A stretch of DNA of 64,000 nt from Chryseosolibacter sp036402075 (GTDB lineage Bacteria > Bacteroidota > Bacteroidia > Cytophagales > Cyclobacteriaceae). The stretch spans positions 1-64,000 of the forward strand of contig DASWTP010000187.1 of the NCBI GenBank assembly GCA_036402075.1, in the 5' to 3' direction. The notes below the pieces were generated by a model. It was not told the origin of the DNA and made no database searches. It worked only from the letters and a program-made list of their open reading frames with translations. Shown here piece after piece: positions 16,652 through 24,534 of this stretch. Within the stretch, counting starts at the first letter, position 1. Each line of letters starts with the position of its first letter. Both the position numbers and the translations under genes were made by a program.

Positions 16652-17704
16652 TCAAATGGATTGCAGGGCATTTATCAATCTTTCATTTTCTTCAGGAGTA
16701 CCCACCGTGATCCGCAGGCAGTTGTAGCAGAGTGTCACGCGGGAACGGTCACGCACCACAATTTTGTTGTTCATGAGGTAGTGGTAAGTAGCGGGGGCGT
16801 CTTTCACGCGAACCAGGATAAAGTTTGCGTCCGTTGGATAAACTTTGTCCACCACTTTCAAACTCTTTAGTTTCTTCACGAGCTGATCGCGCTGACGCAG
16901 GATTTCGTCTACCCAGATGTCTTTCTTGTACGCGTTGTCGAGTGCATCAAGTGCAAGTTCCTGCGTTTTTATATTGACGTTGTAGGGGTATTTAATCTTG
17001 TTCAAAATGGAAATAATGCTCGGAGAGGCAAACGCCATCCCAAGGCGAAGTCCGGCAAGACCCCACGCTTTTGAAAATGTTTGAAGCACGACCAGGTGGG
17101 GATAGTTCACCAGTTCTTCAATGAAGGATTTTCCCTGCGCAAAGTCGATGTATGCTTCATCGATGACCACAATCCCATAAAAACGCTTCAGCACATCATG
17201 CACTTTCTCGCGCGTAAGCAGGTTGCCCGTAGGGTTGTTTGGACTGCAGAGGAACAATATTTTCGTTGTGGCGTCAAAGATTTTCGGGAGTGCATCAACG
17301 TCAAGGTCGAAGTCGGGTGTAAGTCGCGCCTGCTGGATGTTAACTCCGTTTACTTCGGCACAAACCGAATACATGCCGTACGTAGGTTCAGTGATGAGAA
17401 TTGAATCTTTTCCCGGCTCGCAGAAAGCGCGAATCAGTAAGTCAATGGCCTCATCGCTTCCGTTTCCGAGAAAGATGTTTTTCGGGTCAACGTTTTTGAG
17501 CGATGCGAGTTTTTCTTTCACTTTCCATTGCAGCGGATCGGGGTATCGGTTATAAGGAGAAGGGTACGGATTTTCATTGGCGTCAAGAAAAACCTCGGCT
17601 TCGCCTTTGAACTCGTCACGGGCAGACGAATAGGGCTTCATGGTGAGAATATTTTTTCGCACCAGGGCGTTGATGTCGACAAATGTTTTGGTCGTTCTGC
17701 TCAT
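16652..17704 (-). CDS. hisC: Histidinol-phosphate aminotransferase
   Basis: This is a 350-residue PLP-dependent class I/II aminotransferase that converts imidazole acetol phosphate to histidinol phosphate. It carries LDANENPYPSPYNRYPDP near the N-terminus, FLGNGSDEAID, the substrate-binding FLCSPNNPTGN, VVIDEAYIDF and the PLP-lysine motif FSKAWGLAGLRLG. The last part RVTLCYNCLRITVGTPEEN is typical of HisC. It lies 3 bp after hisD and 11 bp before the hisB ATG. Confidence 0.98.
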   Translation of the reverse strand: MSRTTKTFVDINALVRKNILTMKPYSSARDEFKGEAEVFLDANENPYPSPYNRYPDPLQWKVKEKLASLKNVDPKNIFLGNGSDEAIDLLIRAFCEPGKDSILITEPTYGMYSVCAEVNGVNIQQARLTPDFDLDVDALPKIFDATTKILFLCSPNNPTGNLLTREKVHDVLKRFYGIVVIDEAYIDFAQGKSFIEELVNYPHLVVLQTFSKAWGLAGLRLGMAFASPSIISILNKIKYPYNVNIKTQELALDALDNAYKKDIWVDEILRQRDQLVKKLKSLKVVDKVYPTDANFILVRVKDAPATYHYLMNNKIVVRDRSRVTLCYNCLRITVGTPEENERLINALQSI

Positions 17705-17707
17705 GAG

Positions 17708-18994
17708 TCATTGGTTTAGATCTTCAAGCCGAACACGGACTGCCATTTTATGTCCAATGAGCTGTTCGGCTTCAGCCATCTGCTCCACAACCGGCCCGAG
17801 TGACCTCAGACCATCCTGTGAGAGTTTTTGGAAGGTGATATATTTGACAAAGCTCTCCAATGATACTCCGGCATACGCCTTGGCATAGCCGTTGGTCGGG
17901 AGCGTGTGATTTGTGCCTGATGCATAGTCGCCCACTGCTTCTGGCGAAAAGTTACCAAGAAATACCGAACCGGCATTGATGATTTGGCTGGCAACGTTCT
18001 CAGGGTTTTTCGTATTGACGATCAAATGCTCAGGAGCGTATGCGTTTACGAAATTGATGGCTTCGGACTCATTTTCGATAACCACAATTCTGCTGTTGGC
18101 AAGCGCTTGTTCAGCAATTGCTTTCCGTGGCAACGCATCGAGCTGGCGCGCCAGTTCCTTTTGAATATTGTCGAGGAGTCCCTTCTTTAACAACACGAGC
18201 ACTACCTGGCTGTCTTCTCCGTGCTCCGCCTGCGACAATAGATCAGCGGCAACGTATTTTGCGTTGGATGATTCATCCGCAAGCACCAACACTTCCGAAG
18301 GCCCTGCAGGCATATCGATAGCAACACCTTCTTCCGTTACCAGTTGTTTTGCCTTTGTTACATATTGGTTTCCCGGGCCAAAGATTTTGTGTACCGAAGG
18401 AATCGACTGCGTTCCATACGCGAGCGCGGCAATGGCCTGCGCACCGCCAACCTTGAATATCCTGGTGACGCCCACACAACGCGCAGCGAACAGGATCGCA
18501 GGATTGATGTTTCCGTTTCTGTCGGGAGGAGTACACAATATTACTTCGCGGCATCCGGCTAGTTTTGCCGGGGTTCCAAGCATCAACACCGTTGAGAAGA
18601 GAGGTGCTGTGCCTCCCGGAATGTATATCCCGACCTTCTCTATCGCAACCGGTTTTCGCCAGCATAAAACACCGCTTGTTGTTTCGATTTCTACAGTATC
18701 GCGTCTCTGCAAAGCATGAAATTTTTCGATGTTTGTCGCTGCAACCTCGATTGCCGAGCGCAACGATGGGCTAAGGGTTTCAACGTCATTGTCGATCTCT
18801 GTTTCGGAAACCTGTAAGTTGTTGATGTCAATTTTGTCGAACTGGAGCGTTAGTTCGCGAAGTGCCGTGTCACCGGATCTTTTCACGCGGTTAAGGATAT
18901 TGCGGACCGCGCTTTCAAGAAAACCAAGCTCAAGTTGCGGACGTTGAATCAACTCGGTCCACTGTTCGCGTGATGGATTTTCAGCTATTTTCAT
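17708..18994 (-). CDS. hisD: Histidinol dehydrogenase
   Basis: This is a 428-residue NAD-dependent enzyme for the last two oxidations to L-histidine. Signatures include YIPGGTAPLFSTVLMLG, IFGPGNQYVTKAKQLV, MPAGPSEVLVLADES, the zinc-ligand segment SQAEHGEDSQ, APEHLIVN and the C-terminal GDYASGTNHTLPTNGYA. The length is normal. It follows hisG by 8 bp. Confidence 0.98.
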   Translation of the reverse strand: MKIAENPSREQWTELIQRPQLELGFLESAVRNILNRVKRSGDTALRELTLQFDKIDINNLQVSETEIDNDVETLSPSLRSAIEVAATNIEKFHALQRRDTVEIETTSGVLCWRKPVAIEKVGIYIPGGTAPLFSTVLMLGTPAKLAGCREVILCTPPDRNGNINPAILFAARCVGVTRIFKVGGAQAIAALAYGTQSIPSVHKIFGPGNQYVTKAKQLVTEEGVAIDMPAGPSEVLVLADESSNAKYVAADLLSQAEHGEDSQVVLVLLKKGLLDNIQKELARQLDALPRKAIAEQALANSRIVVIENESEAINFVNAYAPEHLIVNTKNPENVASQIINAGSVFLGNFSPEAVGDYASGTNHTLPTNGYAKAYAGVSLESFVKYITFQKLSQDGLRSLGPVVEQMAEAEQLIGHKMAVRVRLEDLNQ

Positions 18995-19002
18995 ATTGTT
19001 GA

Positions 19003-19863
19003 TCAGGCTATCATTTTTTCAATTGGAACAACGAGGATCCCTTCGGCACCAAAGCTTTTCAACTGATCGATTTTTTCCCAGAAATCATTTTCATCTACTA
19101 CTGAGTGCAGGGAACTCCATCCTTCACGCTTCAGCGGGATGATGGTCGGGCTTTTCATGCCGGGAATGACCGAGGTGATATTTTCAATGGCTGAGTCAGG
19201 GCAATTAAGCAAGATGTATTTGTTGTTTTTTGCTTTTTGAACTGCCTCTATTCTAAAGAGAAGCTTGTTGAGGATAATGCGTTTTTCGCGGTCGAGGTCA
19301 GGGCTGGCAATGATTACCGCCTCGGACTGCATAACGGTGGCCACTTCTTTGAGACCGTTGCTAAGCAGCGTGCTTCCCGTACTTACAATATCGCAGATGG
19401 CGTCTGCCAGGCCGATACCCGGAGCGATTTCAACTGAACCGCTGATCTCATGGATGCCCGCTTTCACATTGTTTTTAACAAGAAAATCGCTGACGATGTT
19501 TGGATAGGAGGTGGCGATATTTTTACCATTGAGCCAGCTGATGTCCTGGTAGTTTTCCGAGCGGGGCACAGCGATGGAGAGGCGGCACTTGGCAAAATCG
19601 AGCCGCTTGACGAGTTCATTTTTTCTCCGCTTTTCCACCAGGATGTTTTCACCCACGATGCCGATGTCTGCAACTTTGTCTTCGATGTATTGCGGGATAT
19701 CGTCATCGCGAAGGAAGAGAACTTCCACTGGAAAATTTCGCGCAAGGGTTTTGAGCTGGTCTTTCCCGTTACTGATGGAAAGTCCACTTTCCTTGAGTAG
19801 TTCCAGGGATCCTTCCTGGAGCCTGCCTGATTTTTGGATGGCGATTCGAAGCGTTGTCTGCAT
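19003..19863 (-). CDS. hisG: ATP phosphoribosyltransferase, long form
   Basis: This 286-residue enzyme condenses ATP with PRPP, the first and feedback-inhibited step of the pathway. The length and a C-terminal ACT-like regulatory domain (about 215-286, ending GAEGILVVPIEKMIA) mark the long, hisZ-independent form. Catalytic-domain features are RIAIQKSGRLQ, VADIGIVGENIL and the PRPP-binding GIGLADAICDIVSTGSTL. It is the first structural gene of the operon and lies directly behind the leader terminator, so its transcription depends on read-through. Confidence 0.98.
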   Translation of the reverse strand: MQTTLRIAIQKSGRLQEGSLELLKESGLSISNGKDQLKTLARNFPVEVLFLRDDDIPQYIEDKVADIGIVGENILVEKRRKNELVKRLDFAKCRLSIAVPRSENYQDISWLNGKNIATSYPNIVSDFLVKNNVKAGIHEISGSVEIAPGIGLADAICDIVSTGSTLLSNGLKEVATVMQSEAVIIASPDLDREKRIILNKLLFRIEAVQKAKNNKYILLNCPDSAIENITSVIPGMKSPTIIPLKREGWSSLHSVVDENDFWEKIDQLKSFGAEGILVVPIEKMIA

Positions 19864-19884
19864 AAACTCGGTACTGTTAAAATG

Positions 19885-19917
19885 AAAAAAGGCCTGTCAT
19901 TTGTGGTGACAGGCCTT
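19885..19917 (-). terminator. Histidine-operon attenuator terminator
   Basis: On the minus strand an 11-bp perfect stem AAGGCCTGTCA / TGACAGGCCTT (19907-19917 and 19889-19899) encloses the 7-nt loop CCACAAA and ends in a T6 run (19885-19890). It lies between the His-rich leader ORF and hisG, 21 nt before the hisG ATG, with no gene of its own to terminate. This is the arrangement of a transcription attenuator. Confidence 0.9.
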
Positions 19918-19939
19918 GAGATTTTATCCTTATAAAAAA

Positions 19940-20017
19940 TCAAAATAATACCTTGCCACACATCGTGTAGATTGCATGATGGTGGTGGTGAAGGCTTATG
20001 TTGATTCTGTTTTGCAT
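19940..20017 (-). CDS. hisL: Histidine operon leader peptide
   Basis: This 25-residue ORF starts with ATG at 20015-20017 and stops with TGA at 19940-19942. It begins MQNRINISL and then has five consecutive histidine codons (CAC CAC CAC CAT CAT at 19976-19990), an extreme enrichment directly upstream of an eight-gene his operon. The stop codon is 22 nt before the terminator stem. In known attenuators, ribosome stalling at the His run when charged tRNA-His is scarce prevents terminator formation. A short complement exists between GCCTT in codons 8-9 and AAGGC of the terminator 5' arm, and between TGTGG in codons 20-21 and CCACA of the terminator loop. A full antiterminator could not be resolved by eye. 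Confidence 0.9.
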   Translation of the reverse strand: MQNRINISLHHHHHAIYTMCGKVLF

Positions 20018-20184
20018 TATTTCGGGTGCTAATAACCTAATAGTTGTCTAGAAATCAAAATCCTTTGCATAACAAACGCTGGAATAATTTGAGTAAACGT
20101 TTGCAGACCACCGAAAAGGGCAGAATTGTCCAGAAATCTGCTCGAATCAGCTTTTTGACTGGTAGCCCGGAATCTAACAATCAT

Positions 20185-20192
20185 TAGTTTTG
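20185..20192 (+). promoter_or_regulatory. Candidate -7 box close to a start codon
   Basis: TAGTTTTG matches TAnnTTTG exactly and ends only 4 nt before the ATG of the TPR lipoprotein gene. If functional it would give an almost leaderless mRNA. The best upstream TTTG (20154-20157) is 27 nt away, longer than usual. Confidence 0.35.
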
Positions 20193-20196
20193 TGAC

Positions 20197-21225
20197 ATGA
20201 TAAAACGGCCATTTACGCTCCTCCTTCTGCTAGCTTTGATTTCATGTCTCGACTCACGGGAGAACAAACTTCAACGGTTTCTCATCCAGGGAAACGATGC
20301 GGCTGCCAGGCAGAGTTACGGTGAGGCAAAGCGTTATTATATGGAAGCGTTGAAAATGGATTCGTGCTTTGTAGATGGCTGGAACAACCTGGGTACAGTC
20401 TATTATAAAGAGAAACATTTTGCCGAAGCCCTTGACGCTTACTCAAACGCGCTCCACTGCAATTCAAAAATGCGGATGGCCTTGCTAAACCGGTCCAACA
20501 CATATTATGAGCTGAATAAATACCCGGAAGCGATGGCCGATATCAATGCTTTTGCCGCACTAGGCCGCGACACACTGATCAGCCACCTTTCGCGAGGTTT
20601 AATCTTTACACGCACGCAGCAGTTTGACAGTGCAATTCGTTCTTTCAAGAAAGCTTTGGAGATGAATGAGGCGCATGTAGAAACGTTGGTGAATCTGGGA
20701 ACGGTGTATTACTATAAAAAGCAATATGACTCAGCAAGGGTGTTTCTCGACAAGGCTATCGAACTTCAGCCATCCGAGCCGAACGCATTTAACGCCTATG
20801 CATTGCTTGAGCTCGACAATGGCAATTCCAGTGAAGCGCTACGGAGGGTAAATCAGGCGCTTGCGCTTCGAAAAAACGATCCGTATTTTCTTAACAACCG
20901 TGGCTACATCTTTATTACACTCAACGAAATGGAAAAAGCGCTGGCTGACATTGACAAAAGTATCGGTGAAGATCCATACAATGCGTGGGCCTATCGAAAC
21001 AAGGGAATCTATTATTTGGAGGCAAAGGATGCTGCCGCTGCGTTGCGTGTCTTGGAGCGCGCGGTGAAATTAGATTCAACGGTGTCGAAGTTGTATTATT
21101 ATTTAGGCGAGGCAAATTTACTGAGCGGAAGGCGTGATGAAGCCTGCATGTATTTGCGGAAAGCGTTTGCAAAAGGAGACCTGACTCTTGAAAAGCTGCG
21201 CGTAAAGTGCGCTTCAAAAAAGTAG
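20197..21225 (+). CDS. TPR-repeat lipoprotein
   Basis: This is a 342-residue protein. The N-terminal signal peptide has the lipobox ALISC, so Cys17 is probably lipidated. The rest is about nine tandem tetratricopeptide repeats, recognisable from recurring patterns such as GWNNLGTVYYKEKHFAEALDAYSNAL, ETLVNLGTVYYYKKQYDSA and LNNRGYIFITLNEMEKALADI. TPR lipoproteins act as protein-binding scaffolds, and the partner here is unknown. The gene is divergent from the his operon and alone on its strand. The protein ends shortly after the last repeat. Confidence 0.9.
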   Translation: MIKRPFTLLLLLALISCLDSRENKLQRFLIQGNDAAARQSYGEAKRYYMEALKMDSCFVDGWNNLGTVYYKEKHFAEALDAYSNALHCNSKMRMALLNRSNTYYELNKYPEAMADINAFAALGRDTLISHLSRGLIFTRTQQFDSAIRSFKKALEMNEAHVETLVNLGTVYYYKKQYDSARVFLDKAIELQPSEPNAFNAYALLELDNGNSSEALRRVNQALALRKNDPYFLNNRGYIFITLNEMEKALADIDKSIGEDPYNAWAYRNKGIYYLEAKDAAAALRVLERAVKLDSTVSKLYYYLGEANLLSGRRDEACMYLRKAFAKGDLTLEKLRVKCASKK

Positions 21226-21441
21226 TGTTTCAACATCTATAACGATAGCTTTCTACCGACTTAATCGTTGCATCTATCTTATTTCAGCGACCAGCTGCAT
21301 TAGGCACCGACATGAAGACCGAGGAAATATTTCCCCGGGTAAATTCTCTGATCGGGTTCCAACTATTCTCTAACATTGTGAGTCTAAACGACAACCATCC
21401 CCTAGCCCGAGTTGGATGTTTTTTAAACTTTAAATTTGAGT

Positions 21442-21534
21442 ATGGAGACCATTTATTTCTTTTGCTTTTTGTTGTTCGTGGTTGGGTATCTGTGGTATGC
21501 ATTACTTGCTTACTTCCGAAAGAAGGCCGAATAG
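21442..21534 (+). CDS. Possible 30-residue single-pass membrane mini-protein
   Basis: An ATG at 21442 opens a 30-codon frame ending TAG at 21534. It starts METIYFFCFLLFVVGY, continues hydrophobic to residue 24 and ends YFRKKAE, giving one transmembrane helix followed by a positively charged tail (inside-positive). A strong hairpin terminator begins 13 nt after the stop, as expected for a real short gene. There is no homology evidence available by eye, and the upstream 216 bp show no clear promoter. Confidence 0.45.
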   Translation: METIYFFCFLLFVVGYLWYALLAYFRKKAE

Positions 21535-21546
21535 ACACCAGTGCGC

Positions 21547-21581
21547 AAAAAAAAAGAGATCCGGATTGGATCTCTTTTTTT
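21547..21581. terminator. Bidirectional terminator
   Basis: GAGATCC (21556-21562) pairs with GGATCTC (21568-21574) around a 5-nt loop. A9 precedes the stem and T7 follows it, so it can terminate both the plus-strand mini-ORF ending at 21534 and the minus-strand NTF2-like gene ending at 21584. Confidence 0.85.
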
Positions 21582-21583
21582 GT

Positions 21584-22039
21584 TTATGATTTTGTCTGCG
21601 GGGGGAGCGGGCCTTGCCAGAGGATATTTACAATCATCCACTTCCCTTCAAACTTAGCAAGCTGAAAATAGTCAGTTCCCCAGTGCGCGGTGAGTTTTCC
21701 ACTGGCGGTCTGATCCTGTACATCGAAGATCTCAATTTTCTTTACGGCATCCTTAGGCAACCACCCTTTTGCATTCCACTTTCCAGCCAATTCCACCAGT
21801 TGCGTAAAAGTCATGATACCCTCATAGGCGTAGTCCGTCTTGTCTTTTCCTTTCCAGAAACCTTTTTTCATCAATTCCGGGTGCACGGACTTCTTGATCC
21901 GATCGGGCTGGGCAAGATATAGTGCGTCAACATAGTCTTCAATGGCTGCATAGACCAGGTCTTTGTCAGTGCTTTGCGCGTTGACAACCGTTGTTGCCAT
22001 CGAACCAATCAGCGAGAACACAATCATTAATCTTTTCAT
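21584..22039 (-). CDS. Secreted NTF2-like (putative lumazine-binding type) protein
   Basis: This is a 151-residue exported protein. The ATG at 22039 starts a signal peptide (KRLMIVFSLIGSMATTVVNAQ). An upstream in-frame ATG at 22060 only adds a polar hexapeptide plus Asn. The mature part VYAAIEDYVDALYLAQPDRIKKSVHPEL followed by GKLTAHWGTDYFQLAKFEGKWMIVNILW is the SnoaL/NTF2-like fold, closest to the 'putative lumazine-binding' subgroup common in Bacteroidota. No enzymatic function is established for that group. It lies 36 bp after permease P1 on the same strand, so it may be read from that unit. Confidence 0.85.
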   Translation of the reverse strand: MKRLMIVFSLIGSMATTVVNAQSTDKDLVYAAIEDYVDALYLAQPDRIKKSVHPELMKKGFWKGKDKTDYAYEGIMTFTQLVELAGKWNAKGWLPKDAVKKIEIFDVQDQTASGKLTAHWGTDYFQLAKFEGKWMIVNILWQGPLPPQTKS

Positions 22040-22075
22040 ATTCTTGGGTTTAGGTTTCATTCTTCCTTCATCATT

Positions 22076-24526
22076 TTATTCATTTCGCAAGGAGTGCACA
22101 GGATTCGATATGGCTGCACGAATTGACCTGACGCTGATGGTCACAAGCGCGATGAGCACTGCGATGAGAGCGGCTGCCGCGAAAATGCCTGCGCTCAATG
22201 GAATATGGTATGCAAAGTCTTCAAGCCAGCGATCCATCATGTAGTAGCTCAGCGGTATTCCGATTGCGCCCGCAGCAACAACCAATACTAAGAATTCCCT
22301 CGCGATTAACCCTACAATGCTCTCTACCGAAGCGCCAAGTACTTTTCGAATTCCAATTTCTTTCATTCGGCTCTCGATGGAGTAGGAGACCAACGCAAAC
22401 AATCCAAGACAAGCGATGAGAACGATAATAGCGGAAAAGGTTACAAAAATCTGACCGCGTTTTTCATCCGCCTCGTAAAACCGCTGAAAGCTCTTGTCCA
22501 AAAAGGTGTACTCCATCGGATTGTTTTCATCGATAGAAGTGTTTACGGCTTTCAGTTTCTCAATCGTTTTGTCCCAATCGTTTGTTTGAATGCGCAAGGT
22601 GTAGTAGTCTATTCGCTGGATGACAGTGTTGGCAGCCCCAAAAATTAACGGCATCATCTCCTTTCTGAATGACTCAAAATAAAAGTCATCCACTACGCCA
22701 ATAACCTCGACCCGAAAAACACTCTCCAGATTTTGGATCGATCCCCCGAAGCGAAGTTTCGGAATTTCGATGATCTGTCCGACCGGGTTGGAAAGGCCTA
22801 GTTGTTTAACGGCAAGTTTTGTGAGTATCACTTTTGTCGAGTCGCTTTTGCTATCAACAAAGTTGCGGCCTTCCAGTAACTTAATATTGTATGTCGTGAG
22901 AAAGTCCTGGTCGATACCAACGAAGATAGTTTCAATGGCATTTGCAGATCCGGCCTGGTTGATGGTTGTGATCGGGAAACTTTTCCATTCTCCGGGCACA
23001 CGGGTAGAGGTGGAAATGTGCTGCACTTCCGGGACTTTGGCAAACTCTGCCTTTACCGTTTCAAAATCCCTTCGCAATCGGGCGCTGTTGATATCAATGA
23101 CCAGCAGGTTATCAAGCGAAAAGCCAAGGTCTTTGCTGCGAATGTATTGAAGCTGTTTGTAAATGATGAGGGTTGAAGCGATCATTACTATTGAGATGGC
23201 GAACTGCGCCACTACAAGGATCTTCCTCACCGGAAGACTCCGGCTTCCCAGCCGTACGTCTTTCTTCAGTGCCTCCGAAGGGACAACGCGCGTGATGATG
23301 AATGCAGGGTATAGTGATGAAAGAATACCGGCAATGATCACCACACCGATGACCATGACGATTCCCTCCATGGAAAGATTCTGAACAGCCAGTTCTTTGT
23401 CGAGGAAAGTATTGATAAATGGAAGTGTGAGCTGCAGGAGTGAAATAGCGAGCAAAAGCGACACAGACGAAAGGACAATCGCCTCGCCCGAGAACTGTGC
23501 GATGAGCTGACTTTTGAGGGCACCTAACGTTTTGCGTGTACCGATTTCGCGCGTACGCTTGTAAGCCGCTGCGGTGGAAAGATTCATGTAGTTAAGACAA
23601 GCAATCAGCAGGATCAGAATGGCGACCGCGCCAAACATGTAGAGATAAAACGGTTTGATGGTGGCAGAGTTGACTTCATTACCCTGGATGCCATCCGAGT
23701 ACAGGTGAACGTCTTTCAACGGCTGCAGGGTGAAATCGCTCCTGAATTCCTTTTCACCGCTATAGTTTCTCTTGACCAGCGCTGTAAGTTTTTTCTCAAC
23801 ATCTTCCTGCGAAGCTTCGGGTTTGGTTTTAATGTAAGTGATGTAGGAGTTTGACGCCCAATCGGAGTTTGCAAAATTTGTATACCATGGAAAAATTGTC
23901 GCCCATGAGCTTTCGGAGAAAAGAATGTCCAGTTGCAGATGTGAATTCTTTGGTGCGTTCTTCATTACGCCCGTCACAACAAATTCCACGGGTTGGTCAT
24001 TGCGTTCCAGGCCTGACCAGAGGCGCTTGCCCATCGGGTTTTCCTTGCCAAAGTATTTTTCAGCGTACTTCTCTGATATAACGATCGCATCGGGAGTTTT
24101 AAGGGCGGTAGCAGGATCGCCTGCAACCAAAGGGAAGTCGAAAAATGAAAAGAAATTTTCATCGGTAGTAACCGTAACCTCATAATCGCGGTTTACCGGG
24201 TCGTTTCCCATGGTTATTCTACCCAGTGCGGAAAGACGCACGGCATCATCGATTTCCGGAATTTGCTTAAGGGCCTCAGGCGCAATTTTTCCAGCCACGG
24301 GCGCTACTTTTCTTCGTGTGCCATCGTCAAGCTGTTCGTCTTGCACCACGCGACTGATTCTCGTTGCGTCTCTGTGAAAAAGGTCGAAGCTGAGTTCATC
24401 ATGAATATAAAGCGTGATCAAAATAAAGCAGAGGAAACCGAGGGTTAACCCGAAAATATTGATGATTGAAAACGTCCGGTTTTTCAACAGGTATCGTAAC
24501 GCAATCTTAAAATAGTTGATGAGCAT
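22076..24526 (-). CDS. MacB/FtsX-type ABC transporter permease (P1)
   Basis: This is an 816-residue permease built from two MacB_PCD-FtsX halves. One N-terminal helix (about 20-40) is followed by a roughly 240-residue periplasmic domain, then four helices at about 287-450, a second periplasmic domain, and three C-terminal helices at about 690-800. The family's cytoplasmic motif appears twice, as REIGTRKTLGA (about 322) and KEIGIRKVLGA (about 719). The C-terminus NPVHSLRNE is shared with the other permeases here. Such permeases work with a MacB-type ATPase to extrude substrates or drive mechanotransmission in the envelope. No ATPase is nearby. It follows P2 by 8 bp and is the second gene of that pair. 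Confidence 0.93.
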   Translation of the reverse strand: MLINYFKIALRYLLKNRTFSIINIFGLTLGFLCFILITLYIHDELSFDLFHRDATRISRVVQDEQLDDGTRRKVAPVAGKIAPEALKQIPEIDDAVRLSALGRITMGNDPVNRDYEVTVTTDENFFSFFDFPLVAGDPATALKTPDAIVISEKYAEKYFGKENPMGKRLWSGLERNDQPVEFVVTGVMKNAPKNSHLQLDILFSESSWATIFPWYTNFANSDWASNSYITYIKTKPEASQEDVEKKLTALVKRNYSGEKEFRSDFTLQPLKDVHLYSDGIQGNEVNSATIKPFYLYMFGAVAILILLIACLNYMNLSTAAAYKRTREIGTRKTLGALKSQLIAQFSGEAIVLSSVSLLLAISLLQLTLPFINTFLDKELAVQNLSMEGIVMVIGVVIIAGILSSLYPAFIITRVVPSEALKKDVRLGSRSLPVRKILVVAQFAISIVMIASTLIIYKQLQYIRSKDLGFSLDNLLVIDINSARLRRDFETVKAEFAKVPEVQHISTSTRVPGEWKSFPITTINQAGSANAIETIFVGIDQDFLTTYNIKLLEGRNFVDSKSDSTKVILTKLAVKQLGLSNPVGQIIEIPKLRFGGSIQNLESVFRVEVIGVVDDFYFESFRKEMMPLIFGAANTVIQRIDYYTLRIQTNDWDKTIEKLKAVNTSIDENNPMEYTFLDKSFQRFYEADEKRGQIFVTFSAIIVLIACLGLFALVSYSIESRMKEIGIRKVLGASVESIVGLIAREFLVLVVAAGAIGIPLSYYMMDRWLEDFAYHIPLSAGIFAAAALIAVLIALVTISVRSIRAAISNPVHSLRNE

Positions 24527-24534
24527 ATTGATTT

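Noticed and set aside
18168..18719. Plus-strand ORF of 183 codons inside hisD
   Set aside because: It lies wholly within the well-supported hisD and has no recognisable motif.
19864..20040. T-box or protein-binding leader instead of a leader peptide for the his operon
   Set aside because: No T-box sequence is visible, while the His-codon run plus terminator is complete.
21284..21538. Minus-strand ORF of 84 codons in the 21.2-21.5 kb spacer
   Set aside because: Basic, low-information composition with no domain, and it overlaps the better-supported plus-strand mini-ORF and terminator.
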